A stretch of 64,000 bases of DNA. Source: Neobacillus mesonae. Its GTDB lineage: Bacteria; Bacillota; Bacilli; Bacillales; Cytobacillaceae. The stretch lies in assembly GCF_001636315.1 (NCBI RefSeq), contig NZ_KV440949.1:5226084-5290083 (forward strand), read 5' to 3'. Within the stretch, counting starts at the first letter, position 1. Each line of letters starts with the position of its first letter. Under the pieces are notes generated by a model, which was given only the letters and a program-made list of their open reading frames with translations, was not told the origin of the DNA and ran no database searches. Shown piece after piece: positions 59,742 through 64,000 of the stretch. The translations under genes were made by a program, and so were the position numbers.

Positions 59742-60731
59742 TCAAATTTTAATCTTCTTCAAATTCAACGCATATGGTAGTTCATTCCCTAGGACTCCGT
59801 CAATTGCTGCCTTCGTTGTTCTTGTTCTTAGCTCGTGAATGGACTCTTCTGAAAAATAGGAGGCATGCGGTGTGATCAGGACCTCTTCCATCGTTAGAAG
59901 TGGATAGTCCTCTGCTGGCGGCTCTGTTTCCAACACATCAAGCCCTGCACCGGCAATATGTCCATCTATAATCAACTGCCGCAAATCCTCCTCATTCAAT
60001 ACCCCGCCGCGGCACGTATTAATTACAAAGGCTCCTTTTGGCAGCTGGGAAAGCCGTTGGAAATTAATCGAATTTCTTGTTTCAGGTGTTAACGGCACAT
60101 GCAGGCTTAGGATATTTGACTGCTCAAGCAGGCTATCTAAAGAAACTGGAACGACGCCCAGTCCCCTCATTGTTTCTTCTGGCACATACTCATCATGTGC
60201 TAAAATCCGTACACCAAACGGCTTTAGTTTTTCTGCTACCATCCTGGCAATTCGGCCGAATCCAAGGAGACCAACCGTTCTTGAACTAAAGCGGTGGATC
60301 GGCTGCGTATCTAGCGGATCCCATTTACCATTTCTAACTTTACGGTTGTAAGCGGACAAGCGCCTTGTCACTGCTAGAATAAGGGCAAGCGTATGGTCAG
60401 AAACCTCCTCGGCACAATAATCAGGGACGGTTGAAACAGCAATCCCTTTTTTACTCGCTGCCTCAACATCGACATGATTAAAGCCCACTCCTGGGATGGA
60501 AATCACTTTACATGAATCTAATTTTTCAATCAACTCAGCAGTACATGGAAATCCTACCTGTGCTACCACGCCGTCAGCAAATGGGGCGTACAGCGGTAAG
60601 TCCTCTGCTAAAGCTCCTGAACGCGTTACCTTTACTTCAATTCCATATTCTTGATAAAGTTTTCTTTCTAAATGATGTTCATGCCATTCATCATCCAGTA
60701 ACCAGACGAATTTATTACCATTTCTCAACAT
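59742..60731 (-). CDS. D-2-hydroxyacid dehydrogenase (CtBP-like), copy 2
   Basis: A 329-residue paralogue of the enzyme at 55417-56412, sharing the same start (NGNKFVWLLDDEWHEH versus NGKYLVWILDDEWIDH) and all key residues: LLGFGRIARMVAEKL, NTCRGGVLNEED, LETEPPAED and ITPHASYFSEE. It should reduce a 2-oxo acid to a D-2-hydroxy acid using NADH. It follows the HisC-like copy 2 by ten bases, mirroring the first pair. Confidence 0.87.
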   Translation of the reverse strand: MLRNGNKFVWLLDDEWHEHHLERKLYQEYGIEVKVTRSGALAEDLPLYAPFADGVVAQVGFPCTAELIEKLDSCKVISIPGVGFNHVDVEAASKKGIAVSTVPDYCAEEVSDHTLALILAVTRRLSAYNRKVRNGKWDPLDTQPIHRFSSRTVGLLGFGRIARMVAEKLKPFGVRILAHDEYVPEETMRGLGVVPVSLDSLLEQSNILSLHVPLTPETRNSINFQRLSQLPKGAFVINTCRGGVLNEEDLRQLIIDGHIAGAGLDVLETEPPAEDYPLLTMEEVLITPHASYFSEESIHELRTRTTKAAIDGVLGNELPYALNLKKIKI

Positions 60732-60741
60732 ATCTCACTCC

Positions 60742-61845
60742 TTAGCTAGTTGTTTTAATCGTTTTTCGTAAAGCTGTTAGCAGCCGATCATTCTGTTCGG
60801 CCGTACCAATCGTAATCCTTGCGTGGTTCGGCAGTCCCCACGCAATGCAGGGACGGATTAATATCCCTTCCCGCATCAGGGTATTTGATAGGTTCACAAC
60901 ATCTTCCTTCATATCGACAAACAAAAAATTAGCATGCGAATCTGAAAGGGCATAACCTAATTCTTGGAGTTCTTTAGCAAGTCTCACCATCTCACGTTTA
61001 TTTTCTTGTAGTATTGTAATTTTGTATTCTTCGTCATCCAGTGCCGCTGTAGCACCGGCTGCAGCAATACGATTAACCGCAAAAGGCTCGCGAACGGCCA
61101 GGATTGGTTCAAGCAGTTCATGACTGGCACTACAGTAACCTACTCTTGTACCTGCCAGTCCATACAGTTTGGAAAAAGTCCGGACAAAAATAACCGGATA
61201 GCCTTTTTTAACAAAATCTACTCCGGTAAGATAACCCTCTAGTTCAATAAATTCCACATAGGCTTCATCCAAAACAACAATGACCTGCGGTGGAACCTGC
61301 TGCAAAAACGCTTCAAGCCGGCCTTTTTCAACAATTGTCCCAGTAGGATTATTAGGGTTACAGATAAAAATAAGCTTTGTCCGATCCGTTATGCTGTCAA
61401 GAATCCGATCAAGGTCAAAGGTTAGATTTCCTGTAAGAGGAAGTTCAATTGGCATTCCTCCCAAAAGTAAAGTAATCGTTCGGTAAGCCGGGAATGTCGG
61501 CGTACAGTAAATGATTTCATCACCGTCATTGATATAAGCCGTTCCAATCAACGAAATCACATTATCGGCACCATTTCCGATAAGAAATTGATCCTGGTCC
61601 ATCTCGTACAGGCTTGCGAGTTTTTCACGAAGCTCTCTGCAGGTAGATTCAGGATATAATTGACTGTCCAGCAAGGCGCGCAGCATTGCACTGACCGCTT
61701 TTGGTGACGGACCCAATGGATTCTCATTTGATGCAAGCCGGGTAATCTCCGCTAAGCCGAAGTCCCTCTTTACATCTTCAATTGCCTTTCCTGGAATATA
61801 TGGTTTTAACTGAGTAACATTCCTGCGCCATTGTTCTTTTGACAA
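60742..61845 (-). CDS. HisC-like class I/II aminotransferase, copy 2
   Basis: A 367-residue paralogue of the aminotransferase at 56426-57538 with the same motifs: RLASNENPLGPSPKAVSAM, NGADNVISL, CNPNNPTGTI, LDEAYVEF and the PLP lysine in TFSKLYGLAGTRVGY. It precedes dehydrogenase copy 2 and follows the AraC-type regulator gene by 85 bases on the same strand, so control by that regulator is likely. Histidine synthesis is improbable as no his operon is present. Confidence 0.87.
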   Translation of the reverse strand: MSKEQWRRNVTQLKPYIPGKAIEDVKRDFGLAEITRLASNENPLGPSPKAVSAMLRALLDSQLYPESTCRELREKLASLYEMDQDQFLIGNGADNVISLIGTAYINDGDEIIYCTPTFPAYRTITLLLGGMPIELPLTGNLTFDLDRILDSITDRTKLIFICNPNNPTGTIVEKGRLEAFLQQVPPQVIVVLDEAYVEFIELEGYLTGVDFVKKGYPVIFVRTFSKLYGLAGTRVGYCSASHELLEPILAVREPFAVNRIAAAGATAALDDEEYKITILQENKREMVRLAKELQELGYALSDSHANFLFVDMKEDVVNLSNTLMREGILIRPCIAWGLPNHARITIGTAEQNDRLLTALRKTIKTTS

Positions 61846-61930
61846 GATCGGACACTTCCTTAAATGGGAGTTTTATTTTGGATCTAAAAACTATTTAAGT
61901 AGTATTGATAAAACGGCGTTGCCGCTCCGT

Positions 61931-63583
61931 TTAATTTAAGAACTTCTCATTGGTTAAATCGGAAGGAACCAAAATCGAATTACGATAATCGCTGGGACTT
62001 TTTCCTACAATCGTTTTAAAAACACGACTAAAATAATGAGAATTGCTATAACCTACCTCTAAGGCAATTTGGTAGACTGTATAATTTAAGTCTTGAAGCA
62101 ATTCCTTCGCTTTTTCAATCCGTAAATAGGTGATATATTCAACAAAATTGCTGCCGGTTGCATTTTTAAAAATCCTGCTAAAATATGTAGGACTAAGGTG
62201 AACATGGCTCGCAACTTTCTCCAGAGTAATCGCTTCTAAGAAATGCCCCTCAATATATTCCATGGCCTTCTGGATTGATTTAAGCGTATGATCATTATGA
62301 TGATTAGTGATAAAATCCAAAAAACGGTGAATTAAATCGCGCATCCACTGTTCTAACTGTGACAAATTTTCAATAAAAGGGATCAGGGATGTATATTCCC
62401 TTAAAATCATGTGAATTTCCTTCTGGTTAGCACCGCCGTTGATCGCAGCCCGAGCCAGCATCGCCGCAATTTCGGATATTTGTAGAATAAAAACTTCAGG
62501 ATCTACGTTTTGAGAGGACGATATTTTGGCAAATAGATTTTTCAAATTTTCATAAACTGCTTTCTGATCATTCACCATCAGTTTATTAGCAAGTGCCGAC
62601 ACTTCCTGATTTGGAAGGAGCACATGTTCATTGGTAAATCTTTCGATGTTATCAACATGAATAACCAGATCATTCCCCTTAAAAAACTTATATTTCAAGG
62701 CATATTGTGCCTCTTGATAGGAGTAATGCAGGTTTCTGACATCTTCATAATAATTCCCGATACCGATCGTCACACTGTAACCAGTTTGTTCACTGATATA
62801 ATTTTTAGCATCGTCAGCCAATTTTACGGCCAATTCTTTATAACCGGCCTTTTGTTCCTGAAATGGCAGCGAAAGTAAAATGGCAAATTGATTTACCCCT
62901 GTGCCCATCGCCAAGCATTCATTCAATTTATGAATGAAAAATTGACGTGTAGCCGTAATAATTTCATTGCGGACTACATCCTGCCACTGTTTGTTTTTCT
63001 CTTTATTCTTCCAAAGAAACTCATCAATTTGAATCGACATTGCCATATTTGGAACAGTTGACAAGCCAATTAACTGGCTTTGGTTCCAAATTTCCCTTGA
63101 GTTTTTAATATTTCCATAGAGTAGGTTGTAAATAAGGCTTACCCTTAGAGATTTCATAATGTTATTTGGATCTTCACTTCTCTGCTGCATCAACTGCTCT
63201 GATTGAAGAATCTCTATTCTTAGTTCTTGCAGCAGCCGATAAACCACTTCTTTATCCAGCGGCTTTGTTAAACAATCAAATACACCATTCTTAAACATCC
63301 GTCTCATTTCCTGATTGGCATACCTGCTTTTAATCATGACAATAGGCATGGTGAATTTTTTATTATTAAATTGCTGCAGAACAATATTTTGTGCTAGTGT
63401 TGTCATGTTATCAAGATCAACCAGCAGCACTTTCGTTTCATTTGACGGCAGCCAGCCCTCTTTTAACACATTCTGCCTGTTTCCTTCTTCAATAGAAAAA
63501 TCAAATTGATGGTCTTGAATAATTTGTAGAAACAGATCTCTCACGTTTCGGTCATCTGTAGTTAGGAGAATCTTGTTTTTCAT
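61931..63583 (-). CDS. AraC-type response regulator (YesN-like)
   Basis: A 550-residue response regulator. The receiver domain (about 1-120) has acidic residues TTDD, the phospho-accepting Asp near 57 (LLVDLDN) and the Lys in LTKPLD. A long middle region (about 140-400) is of the kind found in YesN proteins, and two AraC-type helix-turn-helices lie at about 435-535 (ITLEKVASHVHLSPTYFSRIFK and YTVYQIALEVGYSNSHYFSRVFK). No histidine kinase gene is adjacent in the window. It probably activates the aminotransferase/dehydrogenase pair encoded directly downstream. Confidence 0.85.
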   Translation of the reverse strand: MKNKILLTTDDRNVRDLFLQIIQDHQFDFSIEEGNRQNVLKEGWLPSNETKVLLVDLDNMTTLAQNIVLQQFNNKKFTMPIVMIKSRYANQEMRRMFKNGVFDCLTKPLDKEVVYRLLQELRIEILQSEQLMQQRSEDPNNIMKSLRVSLIYNLLYGNIKNSREIWNQSQLIGLSTVPNMAMSIQIDEFLWKNKEKNKQWQDVVRNEIITATRQFFIHKLNECLAMGTGVNQFAILLSLPFQEQKAGYKELAVKLADDAKNYISEQTGYSVTIGIGNYYEDVRNLHYSYQEAQYALKYKFFKGNDLVIHVDNIERFTNEHVLLPNQEVSALANKLMVNDQKAVYENLKNLFAKISSSQNVDPEVFILQISEIAAMLARAAINGGANQKEIHMILREYTSLIPFIENLSQLEQWMRDLIHRFLDFITNHHNDHTLKSIQKAMEYIEGHFLEAITLEKVASHVHLSPTYFSRIFKNATGSNFVEYITYLRIEKAKELLQDLNYTVYQIALEVGYSNSHYFSRVFKTIVGKSPSDYRNSILVPSDLTNEKFLN

Positions 63584-63689
63584 ATAACCACATCTTTCAT
63601 ACCGGAGTTTAGATTGAAGAAAAGATTAAAATCCATTTCATACAAAATTCGCTATTTCTATCAAAATTCCTGTTCTTTTAAGATTAAAT

Positions 63690-63724
63690 TTGAGCCAGGA
63701 CGTTTCAGTTACGCCTGGCTCTGC
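63690..63724 (-). terminator. Terminator of the partial gene at the right edge
   Basis: GAGCCAGG (63692-63699) with CCTGGCTC (63714-63721), followed by AT-rich DNA on the minus strand, just after the stop at 63733. Confidence 0.6.
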
Positions 63725-63732
63725 TTCATTAT

Positions 63733-64000
63733 TTATGCTGTTTCATTTGGAACAGGATAAATAGTATCATAATAATGCATCATTTCTTCCCTTAAGCGAC
63801 GGGCACCCCAGATGGCGTTATCGCGCTGCTGGTCTGTAACCACATATCGTTCAACAATCATTTCTCCAAGTCTAGCATGAAATTCTTCGTCCTTTTTAAT
63901 GGTTTCATAGCATCTTGCTAAGTCAGGAAGACCGATTCGCTTGCAGTTCTCAATGACAATGTCATGTGTAGTGGTGGTAGATGTTTCGGAACAGTTCCAA
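63733..64000 (-). CDS. Partial gene, 3' end only, function unknown
   Basis: The last 89 codons of a minus-strand gene that enters from the right edge. The visible part, WNCSETSTTTTHDIVIENCK to the C-terminal MMHYYDTIYPVPNETA, is helical and rich in His, Glu and Tyr. I do not recognise the family. It has no overlap with the regulator gene and ends at a terminator. Confidence 0.6.
   Translation of the reverse strand, partial: WNCSETSTTTTHDIVIENCKRIGLPDLARCYETIKKDEEFHARLGEMIVERYVVTDQQRDNAIWGARRLREEMMHYYDTIYPVPNETA

Noticed and set aside
1..64000. tRNA or rRNA genes, prophage, insertion sequences
   Set aside because: No cloverleaf with CCA-type end, rRNA stretch, transposase, integrase or phage structural gene was seen on either strand.

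Overview
The window reads as chromosomal DNA of an aerobic, endospore-forming, low-GC Gram-positive of the Bacillaceae, close to Bacillus/Neobacillus. The evidence is AT-rich intergenic DNA, strong AGGAGG-type ribosome binding sites with frequent TTG/GTG starts, CotF-like spore-coat genes, a proline T-box leader, a SpoIIM-domain protein, RocD/RocA/RocR-type arginine catabolism and many U-tailed terminators. I found no rRNA, tRNA, prophage, insertion sequence, CRISPR array or replication origin. Both ends cut a gene.

Layout. 1-3.5 kb: a FadR-type regulator followed by aldA, a cupin gene and a creatininase-family gene, with a shared candidate operator. 3.6-14 kb: housekeeping and accessory genes: a flavin monooxygenase, an EamA exporter behind an attenuator-like leader, purine nucleoside phosphorylase, two spore-coat genes, an aldehyde dehydrogenase and an AadK-like adenylyltransferase. 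14-15.4 kb: OsmC and cysteine synthase. 15.8-22.8 kb: the MoxR/DUF58/DUF4350/DUF4129/RDD membrane cluster with a SpoIIM-domain gene on the other strand. 23-30 kb: cell-surface genes (glycosyltransferase, LysM protein, GH18 hydrolase with a stop in its signal peptide, trypsin-PASTA-TPR membrane protease, a small secreted Cys protein) and an MBL hydrolase. 30-38.5 kb: an SSS symporter pair, then a sigma-54 regulon (BrnQ carrier, RocR-like activator, rocD, rocA). 38.6-46.5 kb: a split feoB with feoA, an XPD-like helicase and T-box-controlled proBA. 46.6-55 kb: a WrbA-type flavoprotein and a reductive pyrimidine catabolism operon (preT-preA-hydA-NCS1 permease-small ORF-aminotransferase). 55.4-63.6 kb: two paralogous pairs of D-2-hydroxyacid dehydrogenase and HisC-like aminotransferase on either side of a YuiF-like transporter, with an AraC-type response regulator.

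The most unusual signal lies between genes. Five intergenic regions (about 8.74-9.11, 13.76-13.93, 15.54-15.71, 43.70-43.87 and 59.33-59.69 kb) carry tandem arrays with exactly the same 52-bp period. Each unit holds a short inverted repeat plus an AT-rich spacer, but the sequence differs from array to array. Two more intergenic regions (47.31-47.42 and 53.56-53.65 kb) carry arrays with a 21-bp period. The values 52 and 21 bp are close to five and two turns of B-DNA, which suggests sites placed on one face of the helix. I know of no described family that explains them.
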